Origin: Neocallimastix lanati (nom. inval.)
Taxonomy: Eukaryota > Neocallimastigomycota > Neocallimastigomycetes > Neocallimastigales > Neocallimastigaceae
Direction of reading: 5' to 3'
Assembly (NCBI GenBank): GCA_016946835.1
Contig: JACVTC010000023.1
Span: 1,574,501-1,638,500 of the forward strand
DNA length: 64,000 bases
Part shown: piece by piece, positions 12,477 through 23,970 of the stretch
How the letters are laid out: the number at the start of each line of letters is the position of its first letter
Numbering within the stretch: the first letter of the stretch is position 1
Position numbers and translations under genes: made by a program
Notes under the pieces: model-generated
Seen by the model: only the letters and a program-made list of their open reading frames with translations
Told to the model about the DNA's origin: nothing
Database searches by the model: none

Positions 12477-13663
12477 TTAATCAGTGATTTCTACAAAACT
12501 ACTTATATAAGGAATAACATTTTTAAGATGTATATTTCTTTCGGCAACTTCATTAGTAATTGGATCACAAACTGTAACAGTATTAAATTGTTGCTTAACT
12601 ATTTTTAATGGTCCAATAAAATAAGGGTCCAATTTTCTTCTATTAAAATTCCTGATTAATACTAAATCTCCAGGTTTAAATTCACTTCTTAATCTTTTAA
12701 TCTGTTTTCTTCTATCTTTCCATAGTTCATTGAATAGCTTCATTAATCCATTTATTATGTGTAATAAATTTTCTTAAATAATATTCTTCCTCAGTTTCAT
12801 CTTCATGTTTTTGATCAACATTAATTGTAAGTTCGAAAGGTTGCAAATCCCTTCTACCATAAAGTAATTCAAAACTGCTATACTTTGTTACTTCATTCTT
12901 CGCTGTTCTAAGCGCCCATAAAGCACTAGGTAGAATATCATCCCAATCTTTATTATTCTTTCCTAAAAGCAGCAAATATTTTCCAATTTCTCTATTTCTA
13001 TTCTCAACTTCTCCATTAGAAGGTGGATGATACGTAGCCACATTATGTACATATACATCATGCAAATCAAGAAAGGCTTTAGTTTTATCTGAAATAAGTT
13101 GTGGGCCATTATCTGTAATTAATAACTCTGGTATTCCATGCCTCGAAAACACATTAATTAAAAATCTTATTACATCTTCAGATTCTGTTTTTTCTAATGG
13201 TTCAGCTTCCACCCATTTGGTAAGGTAGTCAACTAATACTATGATATATCTATTTCCTCTAGCAGTTGTATATAATGGACCAACTAAATCTAAACCAACT
13301 CTTGTGAAAGGCAATCCTGGTGGTGTTGGAATATCTTCAGGGTATTTATTTTGAGGCTGTGGCTTATACATTTGACATTTCTTACAACATTTTATAAATA
13401 TTTTTATATCTTTATTCATTCCTTTCCAAAAGTAATCTCTTTTTAATCTATGATAGGTTTTATAACAATCTTCATGTCCTACGTTATGTGCTAAATTAAT
13501 TAATTTCCATTTTTCTTTTTCATCAAAAATTACTCTTCATAAATTATTATTTTGTTTATAATAAATAATCCCATCTATTTCTACAAATTTTTGTTTTATA
13601 TAATTATCAATAAAATCATTTAAAAATTTTTCATCATTATTATTATTTTCATTATTATTTATT

Positions 13664-13701
<38 letters not shown>

Positions 13702-16700
13702 GTAATCATTATTATTAGGTGTAACATTTATTACGAAATTTGCATCTAGATATACATTATTGTTAGATAAAATATTTCATGAGTAATTTTTATTTATATC
13801 ATTATTTATTTTATTATAATGAGTATTTAACATTTCATTATTATCATCCTTTTGAAAGTTATTATTTGAAAAATTATTATTAATTTTATCAATTTTTAAA
13901 ATATTATTATATTTCTTTTTTCCTATAGTTATACTTCTATGATCTTCTTGTTCATTTTTATTAAGAGATTTTTTGTTAATATTTTTATCAATATTCAAAA
14001 TTTTATTGAATTTATTATTAATGCTTATATTATTTTGATTTACAATATTATTTTTTTCATTTTCATTTTCTTTTGAATTTTCATTTGTTGTACTCTCATT
14101 TTTTATATCTCTAAATAATGCATTATTTTGAATTACATTATTATTTAATATTTCGGTTTTAAAACTTATTTCCTTTGTTAAATAATTATTATTTTTATAT
14201 GCATCATGTATATTATTATATTTTGTATTATAATTTTCTTTGTTTTCATTTGAATAGTTATTTTGAATAATGTTACAATTTTTTAATTTTTCATCTAAGT
14301 AATTAATTTTATTATAATTATTATTTTCATTGAGATTATTATTTTTATTCCTATTATTATTTCCAACAAAATTACTTTCATTAGGATTATTGCCTTTATC
14401 ATAATTGCTATTTTTATTACAATTGCTATTTTCATTATGATTATTGTTTTTATTATAATTGTTATATTTAATATAATTATTATTAGTATTAAAGTTATTA
14501 TTTTTATTAAACCCATTAATTTCTATTTTTTTATCAGAGATATTATTTTTATTATAATTATTATTGTTTTCATTCTCATATAATTTATGATTATTTGTGA
14601 TATTATTTATTTTTATTTTTTCAGATAAATTGCTATTTTTAATAGCATTTTTATTGTCTATTTTTATAAATAAATTGTCATTAGTATTTTCCCTACTGAT
14701 TTTATTTCTTGATTTATTAATTTCATTAGAATTATTATTTCTTATATTCTCTTTTAAAATTATATTTTTAATTGAATTATTATCTTTATTAAAATTGTTT
14801 TCCAAAATAATATTTTTATTTTCTTCTACATTCTTATTTTGTATATCTTCACCAGAATTTAATCTTGAAAGTGCATCTGCAATTACATTTCTCCTCCCCT
14901 CTTCATATAAGACTTTAACTTTTAAAATACTGAATTCCGTAATCCATTTAATATGACGGCTAGAAGTAGGTTCTTTATTATTGAAAATATAAACTAAGGG
15001 TTTATGATCAGTGTACAAAATAGTTTCAAAATTATTACCTGTTAAAAATGGTCTAAATTTCATAACACAGTAGTAAGCAGCTAATCCTTCCAAATCCGTA
15101 ATACTATAGTTTAATTCTGCATTTACTAAGGTACGACTTTCAAAATAAATAGGCTTTTCATCATTATTCTCATCTAACTGAATAAGAACTCCACCAATAC
15201 CATATTTAGAGGCGTCCGTATGAATAATAAATGGTTTTTCAAAAACAGGAGGTGATAAAATAGGTGCAGAAATTATTTTATTTTTTAATTCAACAAAAGC
15301 CTTATTAGTAGTATCAGTCCATACAAAAGGAACATTTTTTTTTGTAAGTTCATATAATGGTTTAGCAATTTGAGCAAAATTATAAATGAATTTCCTATAA
15401 TAGCCAATAGCACCTAAAAAAGAACGTAGTTGCTTAATATTTTTAGGAGGTAACCAATTCATAATAACATTCACTTTTGAATCAATAGGACTAATTCCTT
15501 TAGTAGATAATTTGTGTCCTAATAATTCTACTTCTTCTTTAAAAAAATGACATTTCTCTAAATTAATTTTTAATCCATTATTATGTAGAATTTTGAAAAC
15601 CTTTTCAAGATCTTTAATATGCTGATCCATTGAGGGAGAATACACAACAAGATCATCGATATAGACAAAGACACAAACACCAATCAAGTCGAAGAATATT
15701 CGGTTCATCTCCCTTTGAAAAGTTGCGGGAGCATTACACAACCCAAAAGGCATAACTTGAAAATTAAAATTACCATAAATAGTAGTAAAACACGTAATAT
15801 CTCTATCATCAGGATGCATAGGAATTTGATGGTATCCTGAAAATAAATCAATTGTTGAAAGAACTGCGGTGTTTCCTACATAATAAAGAATATCATCGAT
15901 AATAGGAAGGGCATAGGTATCTTTCTTCGTACAGTTGTTTACTACTCTATAATCAATGCACATTCTTACTTGACCATTTTTTTTAACACAAGAACAACTG
16001 GTGAAGACCAAGGAGAATTTGAAGGAACAATTAATTTATTGTTAATGAGTTTAATTATTTCTTTTTTTAGAGCATCTACTTGTACTTTAGAGAGTCTATA
16101 TGCTCTCTGTTTAACAGGGTGAGTACCATGAACTAAATTAATTCTATGAGGAAATAATTTAGAATTACCTAAATCATCTGTTTTAACAGCTAAAATATCC
16201 GTGTATGATAAAAATAAAATTTTAATTGAATCTCTAATAGAAGAAGGTACTTCAGATAATATGTCGTGTACAAGCGAAATTTTCTTATCATTTTGCAGAG
16301 ATTTTAAATCGACAAAAGATGAATTATCATCAGAAGTTATTAAAAGAATAGCGGGACAAATTTTTGAATCATTATTAAGAAATAACACATTATTATCAAT
16401 AGAAAATAAATCATTATTATTAAGAACTTCATCATTAGATAATATTAAATTATCAAAATCACTAATATTTATATTAGAAGTATCATTACACAAAAAATTT
16501 GAACACGCACAATAATTGATAATACCATCACAACGCGTAACATAATTTTCAGAATCATTTTTATTAATATTTAAATCATTAACATTAGAAAAATTTACAT
16601 TATACATTAAATTAGAAAGTTCAATAAAATCACCATTATCATTTTTACGTGATAAAGTATCATCAACTAAATCTAGCACAAATCTATTTTTCTTAAGCGT

Positions 16701-19003
16701 GTCAATACCAATTAACACGTCGAAAATATCATCTTTTTCTATTTTTCTGAAATAGTCTTTGAAAGTGTAGCCGCCTATTTCAATTTCTAATTCGTATACA
16801 TCCGAAGAAATATAATTATTAGAATAAGCCTGGAATATTCTTTCCGAAATAGTTCCAACGGCCGTTTTATTTATTTTTATACTTCTCGAATGCAGCAGCA
16901 GTAATTAAATTAACACTTGCACAAGAGTCTAAGAATATTTCTGCGTAGGATCCTTCAATAGTACCATTTACTTTGATAACTTTATAGTCGCTTAGTAATG
17001 ATAAAGCATTTATTAAAAATTCTTTACTGGTACTTTTAATTAATTTTTGTTCTTTGTTAAACCCGGTATGAAATTTAGGACATAAGTCCAATAAGTGTGC
17101 CAGTTTAAGTTTGACTTCTATATTGGCAACATCTTTAACTAGGTCATTTATATCATAATTATCAACCAAATTGATTTTTTTAATATGTTTCTCTAATTTT
17201 GACGTCTTAGTATTACCTCCATTTTCATTTTTGTTTGTAGTATTGGATATTATCTCCTTAATTCTATTTAATTTGTTAATTTTTTTTGCGTTTGAAATAT
17301 TTGGCTGGTTTATATATGATATATCTAAATGTTCCAATTTTTCTGAGTTATTATTACTATCATTATTAGTATTAATATTATCATTAATGTTATTATTATT
17401 ATTATTATTATTATTGATATTATTAGAATTGTCATTATTGTTAATATTATTATTATAATCATCAATATTAATATTATGATTATTATTATTATTATAATTT
17501 AAATTATTTGGATCATCCTCTAAATTCATATTATCTTCATCTCGAATATTTCCATTATTATTAATTTCAATAATATCTGGATTTTCTCTAAAATTAACCT
17601 TTTTTGTAGGAGAAGGATTTTCACCTTCACTTATTTTATTATTATTTAGTTCCTCATTATTATTACTATCATTATAATTATCATTATTATTATTTATTTG
17701 TTTCATGGCTGGAGTGTGAATAGGAACTGGATTATCTTTGAGATGAAGCCTTTGTGTTTCTTTATAAGGCCCCTTATATTTTTCTTTATTTTTCTTTATT
17801 TTGTTTGCCTTTTCTCTGAGCAGCAAAAACAACTTCATCCTGGAATTCTTCATTGGTATCTCTTAAATAAACATTATTATTATTATTTTTATTATAATTG
17901 TTATTATAATAATCATTTTTTTCATTATCATTATCCTTAATATTATTATTACAATGATTATTACAATTATTATAATGATTATTATTATCATCGATATAAT
18001 AATCATTATTATCATTTCTCATATTAACATTATCACTATTACATTTCATAATACTATTATTATAATTATAATTATAGTTATTGTAATTTTTATAATTATT
18101 ATTATGATTGTAATTATTAGTATCGTTATTATTATAATTATCATTACTATAATCACTATTACTATAATTATTATTAAGATTCTTATTGTTATAATTACTA
18201 TTATTATTATTAATATTACCATTATTATTAATATCACTATTATTATTAATATTAATATTATTATTATTAATATAACTATGACTATTATTATTATAATTAT
18301 CGTTATTAATATTACCTCGATTATTATAATCATCATTATTATAATTATTACCATTATTAACAAAATTATAATTATTATTATAACTATTATTATGATTATC
18401 ATTACTATTATTATTATTATTATTATTATTATAACTATTACTATTATTATTATTATTATTATTATTATAACTATTACTATTATTATCATTATTAATGTAA
18501 TTATTATTTTATGTGTAATTATTATTTTTGTTATTTTTATGGTTATTGTTATTATTAAAGTTATTGTTATTATTAGTATTATTGTTATTGTTACAATTTG
18601 GTTTATTGCAATAATTATTATTACTATTATAATTATCATAAATATTATAAATATTATAATTATTATTATCATTATCATTGGAATTGGTATTAAAATTATC
18701 TTTTCTATTAACTAAATAAATATTCTCATTGTTTTTATAGTTGTTGTCTTTATTCTTGATATCCATTTCTTCACTATTTCCATAATTTTCATTTCTTTCA
18801 TTATTATTAATTAGTAAATTATTATTTTTATTTTTAATATTCTTATAATATATATTATTTTCATTATAATTATTAGGTTCATTAATATTATTATTATTAT
18901 TATAATGATTATTGAAGTTATCATTACAATAATTGTCGTTATTTATACATAAAAGGGTGGTTTGTTTACTGGAAGTTGGCCTTCTCCCATAATCTATTTT
19001 AAA
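12477..19003 (-). pseudogene. T1 pol polyprotein, multiply broken
   Basis: In -1 frame relative to gag, starting at the slippery site 18997-19003. Order: Asn-rich leader (to about 17850), protease with motif FLDSCAS (near 16900), reverse transcriptase (16600-15600, catalytic YIDD near 15658), RNase H (HTDASKYGIGG near 15210), an Asn-rich spacer (13700-14850), integrase HHCC zinc domain and DDE core (13500-12900), and the GPY/F-like tail (LDPYFIGPLKIV) ending at 12477. Lesions seen: TAA at 18509; frameshifts near 17800, near 16875 and in T8 15977-15984; in-frame TGA at 13777 and near 13545; and a small frameshifting deletion near 12740. No chromodomain. Closest relatives in the window are T2 and T3. 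Confidence 0.88.
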
Positions 19004-19720
19004 TTGCTATCGCTTCTAATATTTTGCTGATGAGGATTTTGATTATCAAAGTACCTAGGATTACTTTTATTTTTTATTTCCTCCATATTTCTTGCATTGT
19101 TGTAGTTATCATTGTTATAGTTGTCATAATTAGTATTATAAGTATTATAATTATTATTTCCATAATTACTATTACTATTATAATTATTATTTCCATAATT
19201 ACTATTACTATTATAATTATTATTTCTATTATAATTATTATTGTTATTATACATATTATTGTTATTATAATTATTATTGTTATAATTGCTATTAATATAA
19301 TTATTATTGCTATAATTGTTATTATTATAATTATTATTGTTATTATAATTATTTTTTCCTCTATTGTTGTTGTTCCTAAAATTATAATTACCATTGTTAA
19401 TATTATTATTATTGGAATTATTATTATAGTTACCAAAATTATTATTATTATTATTGTTACTGTTATTGAAATTATTATTATTATTATTATTGTTACTGTT
19501 ATTGAAATTATTATAATTACTATTATTGCTACTATTAATATTACTGTTATAGAAATTATTATAATTATTATTATTGTTATTATAATTACTGTTATAATTA
19601 TTATTATCATATAGAGTATTATAATTATTATTATTATTATTATTATTAATATTATAATTATTTCCATTATTTCCGTTATTAAACATTCTATTTCCATTAT
19701 TATTATAATTATTTTCATTA
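17340..19720. repeat. ATT/AAT-rich trinucleotide-derived tract
   Basis: About 2.4 kb dominated by imperfect ATT repeats, read as Asn-rich protein on the minus strand across the gag C terminus and the pol N terminus of T1. Long Ile- and Asn-rich frames appear on both strands as a by-product. The equivalent spacers in T2 and T3 are far shorter. Confidence 0.85.
18970..19003 (-). promoter_or_regulatory. T1 -1 ribosomal frameshift signal
   Basis: Minus strand: heptamer T TTA AAA (18997-19003, in gag phase), gag stop TAG, 7-nt spacer, then stem TGGGAG/CTTCCA (one G-U pair) around the 8-nt loop AAGGCCAA (18970-18989). The -1 frame is open through it into pol. It matches the T2 and T3 signals in position and shape. 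Confidence 0.75.
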
Positions 19721-19740
19721 TTAAATCCAGAATTAAATTT
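18994..19740 (-). CDS. T1 gag Asn-rich C-terminal extension (after in-frame TGA)
   Basis: Continues the gag frame for about 248 codons past the TGA at 19741-19743, to the TAG at 18994-18996 beside the frameshift site. It is almost entirely Asn with Tyr, Ser and Gly. Because the pol frameshift signal sits at this downstream stop, the original gag must have read through here. The TGA is therefore either a mutation or a readthrough codon. Confidence 0.6.
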   Translation of the reverse strand, partial: KFNSGFNNENNYNNNGNRMFNNGNNGNNYNINNNNNNNNYNTLYDNNNYNSNYNNNNNNYNNFYNSNINSSNNSNYNNFNNSNNNNNNNNFNNSNNNNNNNFGNYNNNSNNNNINNGNYNFRNNNNRGKNNYNNNNNYNNNNYSNNNYINSNYNNNNYNNNNMYNNNNNYNRNNNYNSNSNYGNNNYNSNSNYGNNNYNTYNTNYDNYNNDNYNNARNMEEIKNKSNPRYFDNQNPHQQNIRSDSNLK

Positions 19741-20628
19741 TCAGAAGGTCATTAATTGATTCTGATCCTGACTATAATTAAGAGATTTATTTTTATTTCT
19801 TAAATTTCTTTTGTTACATTCTCTTGCTTTGTGACCTGGTTCGCCACAGAGGTAGCAAGTAAAATTTCTAAATTGATTATTATTATTGTTGTTATTATTA
19901 TACCTTGAATTAAATCTTTCTTGACGATATCGACCAGTAGAAAACAGATCAGCATTGCCCACATAATACGCATTTTGTATAGAGTTATCTAAATCCCTAT
20001 TTCCTTCGGTCAATCCTCTATATAATGGATGTTCTAATAAAGAATTTTGACAATTAGAATTATTTTGGAAGACCATAGAAGTGTTGAGAAATTCATTATT
20101 TCCTATAGTCCTTTTTTCGGCTTTCTCGGCTCTTACAGCCACTTCAAAAGCATCCGACAAGGTATCACATTCGGCTAAGAGAATTTGAGAATGAACATAT
20201 ATTCTTGATTTTATTGAATTTAAATAATCATCGACTGATATAATCTTCTGATAATCTCTATCTAATCGATGATACAAGGTTAAATAACGGTAGTTAAAAT
20301 TCTTTATATTTTCATTTGGTTTTATTTTCAGATTTTTTAAAACTGAGCATTTATCAGCTGGTTTTATATCCATATACTTTTCAATAGCTGATTGCACTTC
20401 TTTATAGTTTGGATACCCTGTGATATTATTCCGAGTGGTTACTAATGATTTCAAAACGTTCCTCAAGTCAGCCTCAACGGCTATTTTTAGCCATACAAAA
20501 ATTCTAGATGAATTTTGGATGTCATGCATTTCCATGACACCCTTAAAATCTTCTATCCATGTGTCTATGTCTTTACCATAGTCACATAGATATGGTAGAT
20601 CAAGTTTTACTTTGGAAGCGTCAACCAT
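19741..20628 (-). CDS. gag: T1 Gag (capsid/nucleocapsid)
   Basis: A 295-residue Ty3-type Gag that would coat the RNA genome in virus-like particles. The start (ATG at 20628) aligns with T2 and T3 (shared LPYL.DYGKDIDTWI near residues 11-26). It has a helical capsid-like region, then an Asn-rich hinge and a CCHC zinc knuckle CYLCGEPGHKAREC (about residues 258-271). The knuckle comes before the Asn tract here, while in T2 and T3 it is at the very C terminus. The frame ends in TGA and continues open beyond it. Confidence 0.88.
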   Translation of the reverse strand: MVDASKVKLDLPYLCDYGKDIDTWIEDFKGVMEMHDIQNSSRIFVWLKIAVEADLRNVLKSLVTTRNNITGYPNYKEVQSAIEKYMDIKPADKCSVLKNLKIKPNENIKNFNYRYLTLYHRLDRDYQKIISVDDYLNSIKSRIYVHSQILLAECDTLSDAFEVAVRAEKAEKRTIGNNEFLNTSMVFQNNSNCQNSLLEHPLYRGLTEGNRDLDNSIQNAYYVGNADLFSTGRYRQERFNSRYNNNNNNNNQFRNFTCYLCGEPGHKARECNKRNLRNKNKSLNYSQDQNQLMTF

Positions 20629-20836
20629 TATTAACTTACTACTAAAAAAAGGAAAAAAAAATGAAACAAAACTTATATTTAATACGTAATTTATTTTCTT
20701 ATTTAATTCGACTTATCTCTAATATTATTTATTTATTTTTACTATTATATATATATATATATATTTTAATAAAAAAAATAATTTTTTTTTTTTTTTTTAT
20801 AATATTATTATTATTTTCATATAATTTAATAGTGCA

Positions 20837-20856
20837 GCGCCCGGATTCTCCACCAA
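20837..20856 (-). promoter_or_regulatory. T1 primer-binding site
   Basis: On the minus strand, six bases after the LTR end, TGGTGGAGAATCCGGGCGC begins with TGG, the complement of a tRNA CCA end. The same site occurs in T3. I cannot name the tRNA with confidence. Confidence 0.75.
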
Positions 20857-20861
20857 AAATA

Positions 20862-21513
20862 TGATACGATATATTTTAAATATTCGTATTTACAATAGTT
20901 TTGGGCGCTACACTGGGGAATTGTATTAAATTATATATTCTAATAATAATATTAATTATTTTATTTAGTTATTTAAAATTTTTATTTTATGATATTTGTT
21001 TTGTAATATTTTATTTTTATTTTTATTTTATTTTATTTTATTTTATTTTTATCATATTAATTAACTATGAATAATTATAATTTAATTATAATATTCTATA
21101 ATTAATTACTTAAACAACTAATTTTATTAAAACTAATAACTAAACTACTATCTTAACTAATTAAAACATTTTTCTTATATTAAATCAACTATTACTAATT
21201 AACATATATCAATAATTTTTAACAAAAACTTTTTTTTTTTATAATAATATTTTTATATATATTTTTTCATAATTATTATCTCTATATTAAATCATAATTA
21301 TTATATTTTATATAAACATTAATATAAAAGTTTATATTATAATAATTAAATTTTATACTATAATAATATTATTTTATATGATTTATAATTAATATAATTC
21401 ATCATTTTTATATAATTAATTTTATAATAATATATATTTTACAAACTTTATATAATTAGTATAATTTAATAATAATTTTAAAATATCATTATTTTTCTTT
21501 TCATCTTGTATCA
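20862..21513 (-). repeat. T1 5' LTR
   Basis: About 652 bp, nearly identical to 11548-12202; same TGATACGATATATT and CTTGTATCA ends. Confidence 0.9.
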
Positions 21514-21517
21514 CATT

Positions 21518-22352
21518 TGTTATGGTTCGGGTTTTATTAGAATTTTTATTTAATTATTTATTTTTAATATTTTTCTGTCTACATTTTAATTATTGAAAAA
21601 CTTCACTTATTTATACTTTTTGAAAAAAATAAATATGTAAAGCCTTTCTACATTTTATTATCATATTTAAAAAAAAATAATTTACTATTACTAATTAATT
21701 AAAATTTTATATTAATTTAAATTAACTAATTCATAAGTATTTTTATTTTAATAAATTTTGTTTATATAATTTTATATTATTTTTCATATACTAAAACTAA
21801 ATTATTTAATATATACGAAAAGTAACAAACAAAATTTAAAAAGATTTTACAGGAAAATAAAGTTTTTTAATCAAGAATGTTAATATAATATTCTTATATT
21901 TTATATAAAATAAATTTAAAAACTATAATATATTTAATATTTATTATTAATCAATTAAGATTTGATTTTATTTGTGGGGAATAAAAATATTAAATAATCA
22001 ATTTAAAAATAAAATAAAATACTAAAAAAAATACAAGTTTAATATTGATACAATATAATAATAATAGAATAATATATTTGAAAATAAAAATAAAATATTA
22101 ATATTGATAATAAACACTTTAATAAAATAATAAAATTTAAGGTTAAATTATAGATATTGATATTAATAATAAAAATATAGAATTATTGATAATATTTTAG
22201 AAACTTTTAATAAAAATAAAAAAAAAATATATTTAGAAAATATTTTAGTATAGAAAATATAGTAAAGTAATATTAAGTAAAGAATAATATAATGGATTCT
22301 AAAGTAAGTTGAAATTCTAATTAATAATCCATAATATGTTCGTTCTTTATCA
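21518..22352. mobile_element. Solo-LTR-like unit H2
   Basis: An 835-bp unit nearly identical to H1 (10708-11543), TGTTATGG...TTTATCA, flanked by CATT at 21514-21517 and 22353-22356. Confidence 0.75.
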
Positions 22353-22356
22353 CATT

Positions 22357-22652
22357 TGATACGTTATTTTTAGAAGTATCAATGTTTTGTGAGTTAGCAA
22401 GATTGTATTAGATAAAAGAAATATATTCTAATATAGAAATATATAATTACAATACACGTTATATTAAAACAAAGTATTTTGTCGTTTTATTTATTTTATT
22501 TAAACTGTTTGGGTCGTAATACAATTTTATAACAAAATATTATTAAAGATCTTATTAAATATCTTATTAATTTTTTTATTCCTAATTAACCTATAACTAT
22601 ATAATTTTTTTTTATAAATAAATATATTCACCGAATATATTTATTTTATACT

Positions 22653-22686
<34 letters not shown>

Positions 22687-22937
22687 TTTTTTATTTTTTT
22701 TTTTCAAAAATAAAACCTCCTTCCTTTTAAGAGTTATAATAATTTTTCTTTTATACTTCTAATTAACTATAAATTAAATTCTATTGGCTATTAACTAATT
22801 AGATAAATTTAATAATTTTATATTACAATTTTTTTTTATTATTATTATAATATACATATATATAATTTAACTAATTATTTATTATATTTAATTATTATTT
22901 CTTGATAATTTTCTCTTTTTATTTAAATACTGCATCA
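22357..22937 (-). repeat. T2 3' LTR
   Basis: TGATACGTTATTTTT...ACTGCATCA, 581 bp, with a T tract near 22660. Nearly identical to the interrupted 5' LTR. Confidence 0.9.
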
Positions 22938-22976
22938 AGACGCCCCCGCTTAGCCTAGACTTCGTCCCTTGAAGTC
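22938..22976 (-). promoter_or_regulatory. T2 polypurine tract and conserved hairpin
   Basis: Minus strand: GACTTC-AAGGGAC-GAAGTC hairpin (22958-22976), then AGCGGGGGCGTCT running to the LTR edge, 20 nt in all. Confidence 0.7.
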
Positions 22977-23512
22977 CTTAAAAATATATGTATATATAAT
23001 TAAATCCATTGAAATTTACTAATTTATTGTTTTTATTATGGTTGTATTTAATCTTTGTTCAAAAAAAAAAAAAAAAAAAAAATAATTTATATGAATTATT
23101 GTTATCTTATTGGCCAATTATTACTTCATTGAACATGTGAAGTTTATCAATGTAAATTTCTTATTATTATTATTATTTTTTTTTTTTTTTTTAGGTATGT
23201 ATAATTGTATAATGTTTATATATATATATTTATTTATTTACTATTAGATATAATTAATTCCGTAATTATTATTATTAATCGACTTAATTCATTTGTTAAT
23301 GTTGTTATACATAATTATTGTATATATTATCTTTTATATATATTATTTCTTGTTTTATTATATTGTATTTTATATATTTAAATGTATGTATTTTAAAAAA
23401 ATCTTACACTTGAATACCTTTCGAATTGTTGATTTCATAACTTACTGATTTTAACGACGTTCTCATTATATATTTATATACATACATATATATATATTAT
23501 TATTATTATTAT

Positions 23513-23550
<38 letters not shown>

Positions 23551-23843
23551 CATCAATGTATTATTATTATCTTAATAAAGAAACATTTTTAATTAACCAA
23601 AAAAAAAAAAAAAATATAAATTAATCTTTTGAATTGGAATCCAATTTAAGTGTTGAACTTTTGATTTTATATTATACTATCTATATTATTATATTACTCA
23701 TTATATATCATTTATTTTATTATACTATCTATATTATTTTTACTTGTATTAATTATCATTTATATTATTATACTATCTATATCACTATATACTATTATAT
23801 TATATATATTTATACTATTTTTACTATTTATGTTTACAATTAT

Positions 23844-23894
<51 letters not shown>

Positions 23895-23970
23895 TATATA
23901 TATTATTTATATTATTATTTAATTTTATTATTTATATATTTTCATATATATTCTTATTATTGTTAGTATA
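22977..23970. other. T2 3' untranslated region, low complexity
   Basis: About 1 kb of A/T-rich sequence with poly-A near 23060, poly-T near 23170, 23520 and 23880, and TA repeats. No supported gene; the Tyr/Ile/Phe-rich frames here are compositional. Confidence 0.6.

Larger units (their letters stand above)
11548..21513 (-). mobile_element. Ty3-type LTR retrotransposon T1 (tRNA-primed group), defective
   Basis: Complete element by structure: LTRs at 11548-12202 and 20862-21513, CATT target duplications (11544-11547 and 21514-21517), a tRNA-type primer site next to the right LTR, gag then pol on the minus strand, and a PPT and hairpin next to the left LTR. The reading frames are heavily damaged although the two LTRs differ at only a few positions. 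About 2 kb of ATT/AAT-rich sequence expands the C-terminal part of gag and the start of pol. Confidence 0.9.

Noticed and set aside
17954-18715. Long Ile-rich open frames on both strands (also 18046-18678, 19024-19614 and 19074-19718)
   Set aside because: They are alternative readings of ATT repeats belonging to the Asn-rich part of T1; composition alone explains their length.
10708-22352. H1 and H2 as the two LTRs of one large element enclosing T1
   Set aside because: T1 has its own LTRs and CATT duplications and fills all the space between H1 and H2, leaving no internal region for an H element.
23634-23966. Tyr/Ile-rich frame beside T2
   Set aside because: Reads through TA and poly-T microsatellites in the T2 3' region.
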